From Bog-473 sp963787485 (GTDB lineage: Bacteria > Actinomycetota > Acidimicrobiia > Acidimicrobiales > RAAP-2), in contig CAWBDF010000006.1 of NCBI GenBank assembly GCA_963787485.1, forward strand, positions 248,001 through 312,000: 64,000 nucleotides of DNA. The letters are read 5' to 3'. Under the pieces are notes generated by a model, which was not told where the DNA came from, ran no database searches, and was given only the letters and a program-made list of their open reading frames with translations. Numbering within the stretch: the stretch's first letter is position 1; every line of letters starts with the position of its first letter. Below, piece after piece: positions 35,942 through 44,354 of the stretch. Both the position numbers and the translations under genes were made by a program.

Positions 35942-37443
35942 GGCGTCGGACCGAAGGGGGAGGGCAGGTCGAGCTTGCCGGGGTTGAGGATGCCGCGGGG
36001 ATCGAGGGCCGCCTTGAGGTCACGCAGCACGTCGAGGCCCGATCCCAGGGCGCTGGCCATGAAGCGCGCCCGCTGGAGCCCGATGCCGTGGTGGTGGCTG
36101 ATCGCCGCCCCGCAGGCCAGCGTGGCGTCGGTCACGGTGTCCCACACGCGCCGGTAGTAGGCCTCGCGCCAAGCGGGGCCAGCGTCGGGGTTGTGACCGC
36201 CGAAGGTGAAGTAGAGGCAGGCGCCGTCGGGGTAGGCGTGCGACTGGTGCGCTGACGCGGCGACGGTGCCGTCCATGTCCTCGAGGGCCGCGATCACCTC
36301 GTCGAAGAGACCCGGGAGCACGGACCACGGGCCTGCGACCTCCACGGTGTCGACCACGAAGCCGGCGCGCCACAGCGGGGCCAGGGCGGAGACGTCGTTG
36401 CGATGGCTCAACCAGCGGGCGACGAGGTCCGAGCTCAGAGACTGCGCGCCGTGCGCCGCGTCACATTCCGCGTCGACGATCGCCAGCGTCGCGGCCAGGA
36501 CGGCCGGGTCGGCCTCGTCGAGGACCACCAGCACGTTGGTGTCGGGCAGATCGAAATGGCGGTCGGACTCCACCCGGTCGTACAGGCGCAGCACCGCCGG
36601 GGTGGCGCCACGGCGCAACATGCGGCGACACGCGTGGAGCCCCTCGGCGAAGGTGGCGAAGCCAAAGGCCCGGCGTTCCTGTGCGCTCGGCCGTGGGTGG
36701 ATGCGCAGACGTGCTTCGGTGATCACCCCCAGCGTGCCCTCGCTGCCCACGAAGAGCTGGGTCAGATTCGGTCCGGTGGCGGCACGCGGTCCGCGTCCCT
36801 CGGTGCGCACGGTCCTCCCGTCGGCCAGCACCACTTCGAGCCCGACCACCATGTCCTCGATCTTCCCGTAGCGCGTCGAGTACTGGCCGGCACCGCGGCA
36901 GGCCAACCACCCGCCCACGGTCGAGAGGTCCATGGACTGGGGCCAGTGGCCCAGCGTGTAGCCGGGGCCGATGGCGCAGAGGGCGCTCTCGAGGTCGGGC
37001 CCGAACGTCCCGGCCCTGACGTCCGCCCGCAGCGAGTCCTCATCGACGTGCCGGACGCCGTGATCCGTCGTCATGTCCAGCGCGACGCCGCCGAAGGCGG
37101 GAACGGCGCCTCCGCAGACGCCGCTTCGCCCGCCCGCGGCCGTCACCGGGACGCTCGCCTCGTGGCACGCGGCGAGCACGGCGGACACTTGTTGGGTCGA
37201 GCGCGTGCGCACGACGGCCGCCGGTCGCCGGGGGACTGCACCCTCGACTGCCCAACCTACGGCGAGCGGCCACCAGTCACGTCCCGCCTCGGCCCGGGCA
37301 GCGTCGTCGGTCTCGACCACGGCGCCGCTGGAGGCCAGGCGCTCGAGCAGCCCGTGGGGCAGTTCCACCGGGACAGCACCGAGTCGGTCCTCCACGTCGG
37401 CCGGCAGCGCGTCAATGGGGGTGACCGGCGTGGACTCGGTCAC
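35932..37443 (-). CDS. FAD-linked oxidase, alkyldihydroxyacetonephosphate synthase-like
   Basis: A flavoprotein of 503 residues in the FAD_binding_4 / FAD-oxidase C family, closest in pattern to alkyl-DHAP synthase, which builds ether lipids. It has PAAVVRTRSTQQVSAVLAAC, VPVTAAGGRSGVCGGAVPAF, TLGHWPQSMDLSTVGGWLAC, GAGQYSTRYGKIEDMVVGLE, LFVGSEGTLGVITEARLRIH and near the C-terminus CGAAISHHHGIGLQRARFM. The His cluster is also seen in AGPS. The GTG at 37443 overlaps the glpD TGA (GTGA); the longer frame to 37755 lies inside glpD. Flanked by glpD and glpK it probably acts on a glycerol-derived phosphate; a glycolate-oxidase-like role is an alternative. Confidence 0.8.
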   Translation of the reverse strand: MTESTPVTPIDALPADVEDRLGAVPVELPHGLLERLASSGAVVETDDAARAEAGRDWWPLAVGWAVEGAVPRRPAAVVRTRSTQQVSAVLAACHEASVPVTAAGGRSGVCGGAVPAFGGVALDMTTDHGVRHVDEDSLRADVRAGTFGPDLESALCAIGPGYTLGHWPQSMDLSTVGGWLACRGAGQYSTRYGKIEDMVVGLEVVLADGRTVRTEGRGPRAATGPNLTQLFVGSEGTLGVITEARLRIHPRPSAQERRAFGFATFAEGLHACRRMLRRGATPAVLRLYDRVESDRHFDLPDTNVLVVLDEADPAVLAATLAIVDAECDAAHGAQSLSSDLVARWLSHRNDVSALAPLWRAGFVVDTVEVAGPWSVLPGLFDEVIAALEDMDGTVAASAHQSHAYPDGACLYFTFGGHNPDAGPAWREAYYRRVWDTVTDATLACGAAISHHHGIGLQRARFMASALGSGLDVLRDLKAALDPRGILNPGKLDLPSPFGPTPWA

Positions 37444-39101
37444 GGAGCGTCCAGGCCGGCTGTAACGAGCTCCTCGTGGCACGACGTGGTGTACCGCGCC
37501 ACCTGCGCCGAGGTGGCCGCCGGGTCCCAGCCCAAGTCGGGCGCGATCAGGGTGGCGACGGCGTCGGCGGCGCTCATGCTGGCTCGGACCCGCTGGATCT
37601 TCGCCCGTGTGCGGCGCGAGAGGACGTCGTCGAGCGTGCACGCCATCTCCTCGCGGACGGCGAAGAGCACCTCGGCACCGGTGTAGGGGAGGCCCTCGAC
37701 CACGGGGGCCACGAGGTCGTGTCGGCTTGCGCCCAGGCCGTGCACGGATCTCCACTCGGTGCCATAACGGCTCAGCAGGCGCGCATCGGGCAGGGCCCGG
37801 ACCACCGGATCACGCCCCCGGGTGGTGGCTCCCAGCAGCGGGAGCTTCTTGGTCACGCAGCGTCGGCGGTTCGGCGACTCACCGAGGAGGCCGACCACCG
37901 CGTCGACGGTGTCCTGGGCCATCTTGCGGTAGGTGGTCAACTTGCCGCCGGTCACCGTCACCACCCCGTGGCCCGACGTGGTGACGCGGTGGCGACGCGA
38001 CAGGTCTGCGGTGCGCGCCGAGGTGCGACGGCCTCGTCCGGGCGAGGCCAGCAGGGGTCGAAGCCCGGCCCAGACCCCGGTTACGTCGGCGCGGGTGAGG
38101 TTGGACGTCGTGACCTGGTTCGTGGCTCCGAGGAGGTAGTCGACGTCGTCGGGCGAGCACGACGGGTGGTCGAGCGAGCCGTCGTAGTCGGTATCGGTCG
38201 TGCCCAGGTAGACCAGGTCCGTGCCCGGCCAGGGAACAACGAAGATGGAGCGGCGGTCGCGGCCGACGGGGATGACCGCCGCGATGTCCGTGGGCAGCCG
38301 CTCGGCCGGAACGCTCACGTGGACGCCCTTGGCCGGTCGGAGAGAGCGGGGGTCTGCGCCCTCGTCGAGGCTTCGCACCATGTCGGCCCAGACGCCCGAA
38401 GCGTTGACGACCACTCGTGCCGTGACGCGGAACTCGGTCGGGTCCGCCTCGAGGGACGGGCGTACGACGGCGCCGTCGGTTCGGCCGCCAGGAGTGGTCG
38501 TCAGTCGGACGACGGTGGCGTAGTTGGCTACGACGGCGCCGAACTGACAGGCCGCCGTGCGCGCCAGGGCGAGCGTGAGTCGGGCGTCGTCGGCCCGGGC
38601 GTCGAAGTAGAGGAAGCCGGCCGCCAGGTCGTCGGCGACGAGGGTCGGGAGATGGGCCAGTGCCTCGTCGCGGCTGATCCGACGGTGATGGTCGCCGATG
38701 CGCCAGCCGCCGGTGACGTCGTAGGCCCACAATACGGCGGCGTACGAGCGGGCCATCGCTCGCGAGGCGACCCCGTCTGGCCCGAAGAGCGGGATGAGGA
38801 AGGGCAGCGGAGAGACGAGGTGCGGCGCGTTGTCGAGCAGGCGCTGCCGTTCCGCCAGGCTCTCGTACACCAGGCCGAGCTCACGTTGTTGGAGGTAGCG
38901 CAGGCCGCCGTGCACCAGCTTGGAGGACTTCGACGACGTGCCCGAGGCAAAGTCGCCTTTCTCGACCAGGGCGGTGCGAAGACCCCTGCTGGCGGCATCG
39001 AGCGCCACCCCCGCTCCGGTGACGCCGCCTCCGATGACGAGGACGTCGAACTCCTCGTCGCCCAGCCGTCGCAACGACACGTCGCGGCGGAACGGGTGCA
39101 C
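37440..39101 (-). CDS. glpD: Glycerol-3-phosphate dehydrogenase (FAD)
   Basis: Oxidises sn-glycerol 3-phosphate to dihydroxyacetone phosphate at the membrane, passing electrons to quinone. The N-terminal FAD motif is LVIGGGVTGAGVALDAASRG, then TALVEKGDFASGTSSKSSKL and HGGLRYLQQRELGLVYESLA. Mid-protein VYLGTTDTDYDGSLDHPSCS and the motif VTGGKLTTYRKMAQDTVDAV, with a C-terminal regulatory-type domain, complete the GlpA/GlpD pattern (553 residues). It is first in a three-gene operon with the AGPS-like oxidase and glpK, divergent from a DUF3293 gene across 37 bp. Confidence 0.92.
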   Translation of the reverse strand: MHPFRRDVSLRRLGDEEFDVLVIGGGVTGAGVALDAASRGLRTALVEKGDFASGTSSKSSKLVHGGLRYLQQRELGLVYESLAERQRLLDNAPHLVSPLPFLIPLFGPDGVASRAMARSYAAVLWAYDVTGGWRIGDHHRRISRDEALAHLPTLVADDLAAGFLYFDARADDARLTLALARTAACQFGAVVANYATVVRLTTTPGGRTDGAVVRPSLEADPTEFRVTARVVVNASGVWADMVRSLDEGADPRSLRPAKGVHVSVPAERLPTDIAAVIPVGRDRRSIFVVPWPGTDLVYLGTTDTDYDGSLDHPSCSPDDVDYLLGATNQVTTSNLTRADVTGVWAGLRPLLASPGRGRRTSARTADLSRRHRVTTSGHGVVTVTGGKLTTYRKMAQDTVDAVVGLLGESPNRRRCVTKKLPLLGATTRGRDPVVRALPDARLLSRYGTEWRSVHGLGASRHDLVAPVVEGLPYTGAEVLFAVREEMACTLDDVLSRRTRAKIQRVRASMSAADAVATLIAPDLGWDPAATSAQVARYTTSCHEELVTAGLDAP

Positions 39102-39138
39102 GGGCCCCAGACTGCCACACGCGCCATAAGGTGCCGCT

Positions 39139-39606
39139 GTGCCCGTGGCGCCCGACGACCCCTGGGCGGGCTACGCCAGAACGGTGGTCGAGATCCGCCG
39201 CCCGGAGGTGGGCGACCTTGTGGTCCGGCCCGCACCCTCGGGTCAGACGGGAGCGTGGCCCTGGCCGTCGGCGACGTCGGTGCATCTGCTCACCGCGTGG
39301 GATCCCGGCCAGGATCGTCCGGGGCCACAGGTGAATCGCGCCCGCCAAGCGGCACTCGAGTCCGAGCTCCGCGCCATGACGCCGGCCATGTGGGCGGCGG
39401 TCGGGACCGACCCCGACACGGGAGGGAGCGACGAAGGCGTGGCGGTGCGCGGACTGGCCGAGGTCGAGGTCCTGCGGATCGCGGCCCGCTATCGCCAGGA
39501 CGCGATCTTCTCTTGGACGCCGACGGAGTGGGCCATCGTGGCGAGTGCGGGGACCCGCCGTGAGTCTCTGGGGTGGTCCGTCACGCTTCGACCTTCCGGT
39601 CCCTGA
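39139..39606 (+). CDS. DUF3293-like protein
   Basis: A soluble protein of 155 residues. The segment SVHLLTAWDPGQ followed by VNRARQAALESELRAM matches the DUF3293 pattern (T-A-W-N-P, then N-x-x-R and a short helix). The second half has EVEVLRIAARYRQDAIFSWT, also as in that family. No function is known. It starts at a GTG (39139) and is divergent from glpD. Confidence in the family name is moderate, in the gene high. Confidence 0.7.
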   Translation: MPVAPDDPWAGYARTVVEIRRPEVGDLVVRPAPSGQTGAWPWPSATSVHLLTAWDPGQDRPGPQVNRARQAALESELRAMTPAMWAAVGTDPDTGGSDEGVAVRGLAEVEVLRIAARYRQDAIFSWTPTEWAIVASAGTRRESLGWSVTLRPSGP

Positions 39607-39753
39607 CCGACTTGTTTTCGTGGTGCTCGGGAGTTGTCCGGCCATTGGGCCGCGGGGACCGTCTGGCTCTTCAGCGGGGGAAGCATCGCGCCGAATTTCC
39701 TTGGTGTGGGAGCAGGGCCGTCGAGGCCGGCGGTGCTTCCGAAGGGAATTGGG

Positions 39754-40248
39754 ATGGAGCAGTTCGACCAGGGTTGGGAATACGACCCGGAGTACGGCGC
39801 GGAGTACGACGAGGCATTCGGTCCGGAGTTCGACCCCGATCTCGACCCCGACGTGGACCCCGAGACGCTCTACCTCAGCCTGCTCTCCGACGAGGAGCGC
39901 CAACGGACCTGGCCCGAAACTCGCTGGGAGTCTCCGTTCGACGACGATCGGTCCGACGAGCCGCCACTCCTCTTCAGGGACCAGGTAGCCGAAGCCGAGT
40001 TGCGCCAGGAGATGCGTCTGTCCGAGCTGTGGGGGCATTGTGAGGGCGGCGCCCTGCCGATGTCCGAGTTCTTGGAGCTCGCCCGGTTGGTGGGCGAGGT
40101 CGAGGGCGTGCCCGGAGCCGTGTGCGAGGACTGCGCCATGCTCAAACGACCGATGGTGCGTGGGAATTGGGCACTCGCCACCACAGGCCTGTGTCGGGTA
40201 CACCTCCGATTTCGTATCGGGCACGCCGGGATCGATCACGCCACCTAG
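39754..40248 (+). CDS. Acidic hypothetical protein
   Basis: About 164 residues. The N-terminal 40 residues are extremely acidic and aromatic (YDPEYGAEYDEAFGPEFDPD), followed by a helical region and a C-terminal segment with a CEDC pair (AVCEDCAMLKRPMVRGNWAL) and GLCRVHLRF; four Cys/His could hold a metal. No signal peptide. The ATG at 39754 has AAGGG 8 nt upstream; the frame is open from 39634. I do not recognise the family. It lies between the DUF3293 gene and pyrE on the same strand. Confidence 0.6.
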   Translation: MEQFDQGWEYDPEYGAEYDEAFGPEFDPDLDPDVDPETLYLSLLSDEERQRTWPETRWESPFDDDRSDEPPLLFRDQVAEAELRQEMRLSELWGHCEGGALPMSEFLELARLVGEVEGVPGAVCEDCAMLKRPMVRGNWALATTGLCRVHLRFRIGHAGIDHAT

Positions 40249-40312
40249 GCGCTGAGCCGCTCGCCACCGATCGCCCACCATGGGCGGTGGGCTCGAGAGG
40301 CACAATGGTGAA

Positions 40313-40861
40313 GTGACACTGGCCTCACGTGTCGTCGCGGCGTGTCACCTCACGGGATCGTTCGTCCTGCGCTCGGGGAGGAAGGCGGACCACTACTTCG
40401 ACAAGTACCGGTTCGAGTCGGACCCGGTCCTGCTCGCCGACATCGTGGCGGCTCTGGTTCCGCTCGTCCCGACTGCCACCGAGGGCCTGGCCGGTCTGGA
40501 ACTGGGAGGGGTCCCCCTGGCCACCCTGTTGTCCGCCGCCACCGGGCTTCCGGTCTACTTCGTGCGCAAGGAGCCGAAGAAGTATGGGACCGAGCGGGTC
40601 TGTGAGGGAGGGGACGTCTCCGGACGCCACCTGCTCATCGTTGAAGACGTGGTCACCACCGGGGGACAGATGGTGCTCTCGGCTCAGGACCTGCGTGCCG
40701 AGGGCGCGGTGGTCGAGCAGGCCCTGTGCGTGATCGACCGCGAGGGCGGGGGAGCCAGCGTCGTGGCCGCTGAGGGGATCACCCTGCGCTCCTTGTTCAC
40801 GATGAGCCAGCTCGAGGCGTCGCGGTGGGAGCCGCCAGCGCAGATGGTGGGTCCACTTTGA
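40313..40861 (+). CDS. pyrE: Orotate phosphoribosyltransferase
   Basis: Converts orotate and PRPP to orotidine 5'-monophosphate in pyrimidine synthesis. The family start GSFVLRSGRKADHYFDKYRF is present, followed by GLELGGVPLATLLSAATGLP, VYFVRKEPKKYGTERVCEGG with the conserved Lys-rich loop, and the PRPP-binding motif LLIVEDVVTTGGQMVLSAQD. About 182 residues, normal for the actinobacterial form. A GTG at 40313 is preferred over the upstream in-frame ATG. A perfect hairpin overlaps the stop codon. Confidence 0.93.
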   Translation: MTLASRVVAACHLTGSFVLRSGRKADHYFDKYRFESDPVLLADIVAALVPLVPTATEGLAGLELGGVPLATLLSAATGLPVYFVRKEPKKYGTERVCEGGDVSGRHLLIVEDVVTTGGQMVLSAQDLRAEGAVVEQALCVIDREGGGASVVAAEGITLRSLFTMSQLEASRWEPPAQMVGPL

Positions 40862-40879
40862 CAACGATTGTCAAAGTGG
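40853..40879 (+). terminator. Perfect 12-bp inverted repeat over the pyrE stop
   Basis: CCACTTTGACAA, then CGA, then TTGTCAAAGTGG: a perfect 12-bp stem with a 3-nt loop at 40853-40879. It spans the pyrE TGA (40859-40861). No T-tract follows, so it is not a standard intrinsic terminator. It could also be an operator for a dimeric regulator. Confidence 0.45.
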
Positions 40880-41043
40880 TGCTCCTTCACGAGGCCCAGG
40901 TGGCGTCCTTCGGGAGCGCCGACGATGTGGCCCTGATGGCCACCCACCTGGCCTACCAGGCGCCCACGCAGCTCGCGCCGCCTGTGCGGGAAGAGCTCTT
41001 CAATGACCTGTTGGGGACAACAAAAGCGCTATCTCTGGGCTGA
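40879..41043 (+). CDS. Small protein of unknown function
   Basis: About 54 residues (VLLHEAQVASFGSADDVALM, then ATHLAYQAPTQLAPPVREEL and so on) with a codon pattern rich in third-position G/C, like its neighbours, which argues for a real gene or gene remnant. Two GTG codons (40876, 40879) are possible starts; both lie at the edge of the inverted repeat after pyrE. No family recognised. Confidence 0.4.
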   Translation: MLLHEAQVASFGSADDVALMATHLAYQAPTQLAPPVREELFNDLLGTTKALSLG

Positions 41044-41210
41044 CCAGGGACAATTCCGTGCGTTCGTCTTTACAGGCGCTCCAGAGGTACGACATACTCC
41101 TTGTTCGCCGAAATTCGGGGACGTTCCCATCCCGACGATGTGCCGTAAGGGCCTCCGATCAGGGCGAGCGCAAAGTATCCGCCTGAACCCGTGATGAGGA
41201 AGTGTTTCCC

Positions 41211-41450
41211 ATGATCGCCACCACGTGGCGCAAGCAAGCCGCCTGTCGGGGGCTGGACGTCGAGACGTTCTACCCCGCCACCGAGGACGAGGCCGACGCG
41301 GCCGAGGCCAAGGCGGTCTGTGCCGTCTGCCCGGTCCGGCAGGCATGCCTGGAGCACGCGCTGCTCCACCGCGAGCGCGAGGGGATCTGGGGAGGCACGA
41401 CCGAGCGGGAGCGCCGGCGGATCGTCCGGCATCGCCGCAAGTCGGCCTGA
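41211..41450 (+). CDS. WhiB-family iron-sulfur transcription regulator
   Basis: A 79-residue WhiB-like protein, a class limited to actinobacteria and their phages. Four cysteines that hold a [4Fe-4S] cluster are present: one in WRKQAACRG, then CAVCPVRQAC with C-x2-C-x5-C spacing, followed by the turn EGIWGGTTERERRRI and a basic tail for DNA binding or sigma-factor contact. The ATG at 41211 has AGGAAG 8 nt upstream; a GTG at 41202 is less likely. Its targets are not evident; it is monocistronic and convergent with the LCP gene. Confidence 0.93.
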   Translation: MIATTWRKQAACRGLDVETFYPATEDEADAAEAKAVCAVCPVRQACLEHALLHREREGIWGGTTERERRRIVRHRRKSA

Positions 41451-41472
41451 ACCCCCGTCGGCGTCCCGGCGA

Positions 41473-43131
41473 CTACCGGCTGGCGGTGGCGCCCGATCCC
41501 TTGGTCGAGCCACCGGTGTGCGACGCCTGGGTGGACTGCCCGAGCGAGCAGGGCGTGGGATTCCAGGGCTCGGGCTGGGTGTTCACGTAGACGTCGGCGG
41601 GAACGGTCGTCGTCGTGGTGGGGGCCGGTCCGGCCGGCGTGGTCGCCGGCGCCGAGCGGACTGTCCCGGATCCCGGAGCGCTGACGCTGAGGTCCGAGCC
41701 GGCGATCGACAGCGACACGGTTGCGCCGCTGATCCCCGGATCGGCGATCAGGGTGACCGGTCCCTCGAGGACCGTGGCCAGGGTCATCGCCGCGGTGGCG
41801 CCGGGCGGTCCGTAGCGGATCTGCGAGGGGCTGCCGGGGGTCAGGAGCGTCGTGGCGTCGGCGATCTCGTTCACCGTGAAACCCTGGGTGCTCAACGCCG
41901 CCGCGGTGGAGGTGGCCTTGCCGCTCACCGCCGACGCGTTGAACACGTCCACCGAGACCTCCCGGTGCGGCACCGTCGTCGTGCTCGTGGCGGGAACGGT
42001 GGTCGTGGTGGTGCGACGGCTCGCCGGCCGGGGGGTGGCGACTGGGACCACCGGGGTGGTGCCGATCTTTTCGAACGCGTCGACCATCTCCTGCGCGTAC
42101 GGCTGGGCCATCTTGAGGGCGGCCGCTCCGCCGGCCGAGGTGTACGAGACGGTGGGGAGCGTCTCGGTGACCAGGTGCGACGAGGGGAGACCGCGGAAGA
42201 CCTCGGCGATGTGGAGGAGGTCGCTCCGGGACAAGGTGTCGTCGATGGTCAGGTTGGTGACAGCCGCGCCGATGAAAGCGTTGATGGTGAAGGGGTTGAG
42301 GCTGGTCTGGTTGAGCTTCTGGAGCACGGCATGGAAGAAGGCGTCCTGGCGCTGGATCCGGCTGAAGTCCGACAAGCCGTCTCCCTCCCAGTATCCGTCG
42401 GTGTCCACGTAGGAGAGGTGCCGACTTCGCACCAGCTCCAGGGCGGTGGTCCCGTTGACCACCTGGCAGCCCGTGGTCGTCACGTGGAGCCCGGTGTACT
42501 GGTCCCGCACCTCGGTCGGAAAGTCCATGGTGATCCCGCCCAGCGCGTCGACCATGCCCGAGAAGCCGGGGAAGTCGACGGCCATGTAGTGGTTGATCGG
42601 AATGCCGAGATCGTCCTCGATCGTCTGGACGAGGAGATCAGGACCCGAGTCGAAGGCGGCGTTGATCCGGTTCATGCCCGAGATCCCGCTGACGTCACCG
42701 GGGATGTGAACCCATAGGTCGCGCGGGATGGAGAGCACGGTGACCGTCTTGGCCGCGGGGTCGAAGCGGGCCACGATGGTGACGTCGCTGCGCTGGCCTC
42801 CGGCGTTGGACTCCGTGCCGAAGGCGTTGGCCTGGGTGGCGTTGGACACGAAGGCACGCGAGTCCGAGCCGACGAGGAGGAGATTGAAGGGCTTCTGGTC
42901 GATGGACGCCGTGGCCACGAGATGCTTCGAGTGGATCTTCTTGATCTGGTCGAAGCGGTAGGTGGCGTACAGGTAAACCCCGCCGGCACCCGCCGAGACC
43001 ACGAGGACCACGACGGCGAGGGTGTAGAGGGTCCGCCGCCGCCAGCGGTGCCGGCGTCGGCGTTCCCGGCGCTGCACAGAACGCAGCTCGGCCTGCAGGT
43101 CGGCTCTGGACCGGGTGTCGTCGGGGGTCAA
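41473..43131 (-). CDS. LytR-CpsA-Psr (LCP) family cell-wall glycopolymer ligase with LytR_C domain
   Basis: A 552-residue membrane-anchored phosphotransferase attaching glycopolymers to peptidoglycan. A basic N-terminal tail, one transmembrane helix (LYTLAVVVLVVSAGAGGVYL), then the LCP domain: FNLLLVGSDSRAF, SDVTIVARFDPAAKTVTVLS then IPRDLWVHIPG, MNRINAAFDSGPDLLVQTIE, and HYMAVDFPGFSGMVDALGGI, including the Arg and Asp residues that bind pyrophosphate. A Thr/Pro-rich linker leads to a LytR_C-type domain (VSVDVFNASAVSGKATSTAA) and a low-complexity tail. It may act on the glycan made in the left part of the window. Confidence 0.92.
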   Translation of the reverse strand: MTPDDTRSRADLQAELRSVQRRERRRRHRWRRRTLYTLAVVVLVVSAGAGGVYLYATYRFDQIKKIHSKHLVATASIDQKPFNLLLVGSDSRAFVSNATQANAFGTESNAGGQRSDVTIVARFDPAAKTVTVLSIPRDLWVHIPGDVSGISGMNRINAAFDSGPDLLVQTIEDDLGIPINHYMAVDFPGFSGMVDALGGITMDFPTEVRDQYTGLHVTTTGCQVVNGTTALELVRSRHLSYVDTDGYWEGDGLSDFSRIQRQDAFFHAVLQKLNQTSLNPFTINAFIGAAVTNLTIDDTLSRSDLLHIAEVFRGLPSSHLVTETLPTVSYTSAGGAAALKMAQPYAQEMVDAFEKIGTTPVVPVATPRPASRRTTTTTVPATSTTTVPHREVSVDVFNASAVSGKATSTAAALSTQGFTVNEIADATTLLTPGSPSQIRYGPPGATAAMTLATVLEGPVTLIADPGISGATVSLSIAGSDLSVSAPGSGTVRSAPATTPAGPAPTTTTTVPADVYVNTQPEPWNPTPCSLGQSTQASHTGGSTKGSGATASR

Positions 43132-43175
43132 GGATCAGCAAAATAGCTGGCGGAGTGCTCCAGTATCCTTCGCCG

Positions 43176-44351
43176 GTGCACTTCGAGCTGGCCCCCGAGC
43201 TCCTCGAGCTGCGCGACACCGTGCGCCGACTCGCCCGCGACGTCGTGAAGCCGCGGGCCCGCGAGATCGACCGAAGCGGTGCCTACCCCCAGGACATCTT
43301 CGAGGTGTTCCGCGACGCCGGCCTGCTCGGCCTGTGCATCCCCGCCGAGTACGGCGGATCGGGCGCCGGGATCCTGGCGTTGGTCGTGGCGATCGAGGAG
43401 GTGGCCAAGTACTCCAACACGGCTGCGCTCATGCTCCTCTTGACCCGGCTCCCGACCGGGACGGTCATGGTCGCCGGCAGCGACGCCCAGAAGGCCCGCT
43501 ACCTGCCGGGGATCTGCGACGGCACGACACGGGCCGCCTTCGGGCTCTCCGAGGTCCAGGCGGGCAGCGACGTGATGGGGATGCTGACCCGGGCCGTGCC
43601 CGATCCCGAGCGCGCCGGGGGTTGGGTGCTCAACGGCACCAAGTGCTGGATGTCGGGGGTCAGGGAGGCCGACTGGTACAGCGTCTTCGCCAAGACCGGC
43701 GACCCCCAGAGCCGATCACACGACTCGGTGAGCGCCTTCCTCGTCGAGCGGGAATGGGCCGGGGTGGAGGTGGGGCGGACGGACCGCAAGATGGGGCTCC
43801 GCGGAGTGGACACCGGCGAGCTCGTCCTGAGCGACGTACGCGTCCCCCCGGAGAACGTGATCGGTGAGGTGGGCGGCTTCCGTACGGCCATGTTGGGGCT
43901 GAACGCCATGCGCCCCGTCGTGGCCGCCCGTGGCATCGGCCTGGCCGAGGGCGCCCTCATGTACGCCACCGACTACGTCTCGCATCGGGAGGCCTTCGGC
44001 CGGACCATCGCCGACTTTCAGGGGATCCAGTGGGAGATCGCCAAGTGCGCGGCCGACATCGAGGCCGCGCGGTTGCTCACCTACCGGGCGGCCGTGATGG
44101 TCGACGCCGGGCAGTTCACGAAGGAGTACGTCCCCTATCTGTCGATGGCCAAGTACCAGGCCTCCGAGCTGGCCGTCCGGGCGTCGTCGCTGGCCGTGCA
44201 GCTGCTCGGCGCGGCCGGCTACATGGAGGATCACCCGACCGAGCAGTGGTACCGCGACGCCAAACAGCTCACGATCGTCGAGGGCACCTCACAGGTGCAG
44301 CTCGGTCTGATCGCCCGTGGCGTGCTGGACCGTGACCTGTGGTGGGATTGA
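43176..44351 (+). CDS. Acyl-CoA dehydrogenase
   Basis: A FAD-dependent dehydrogenase of 391 residues that introduces an alpha-beta double bond into acyl-CoA. N-terminal helical domain (LAPELLELRDTVRRLARDVV, LCIPAEYGGSGAGILALVVA), middle beta domain with AFGLSEVQAGSDVMGM and GTKCWMSGVREADWYSVFAK, and C-terminal helices with YVSHREAFGRTIADFQGIQW and QLLGAAGYMEDHPTEQWYRD. The catalytic base region reads KQLTIVEGTSQVQLGLIARG, with Glu in the usual place. The GTG at 43176 fits the family start. It is followed after 3 nt by trpD, probably by chance of operon structure rather than pathway. Confidence 0.9.
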   Translation: MHFELAPELLELRDTVRRLARDVVKPRAREIDRSGAYPQDIFEVFRDAGLLGLCIPAEYGGSGAGILALVVAIEEVAKYSNTAALMLLLTRLPTGTVMVAGSDAQKARYLPGICDGTTRAAFGLSEVQAGSDVMGMLTRAVPDPERAGGWVLNGTKCWMSGVREADWYSVFAKTGDPQSRSHDSVSAFLVEREWAGVEVGRTDRKMGLRGVDTGELVLSDVRVPPENVIGEVGGFRTAMLGLNAMRPVVAARGIGLAEGALMYATDYVSHREAFGRTIADFQGIQWEIAKCAADIEAARLLTYRAAVMVDAGQFTKEYVPYLSMAKYQASELAVRASSLAVQLLGAAGYMEDHPTEQWYRDAKQLTIVEGTSQVQLGLIARGVLDRDLWWD

Positions 44352-44354
44352 GTC

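Noticed and set aside
34214..36157. 647-codon plus-strand open frame over glpK
   Set aside because: Shadow of glpK, whose motifs are complete on the other strand.
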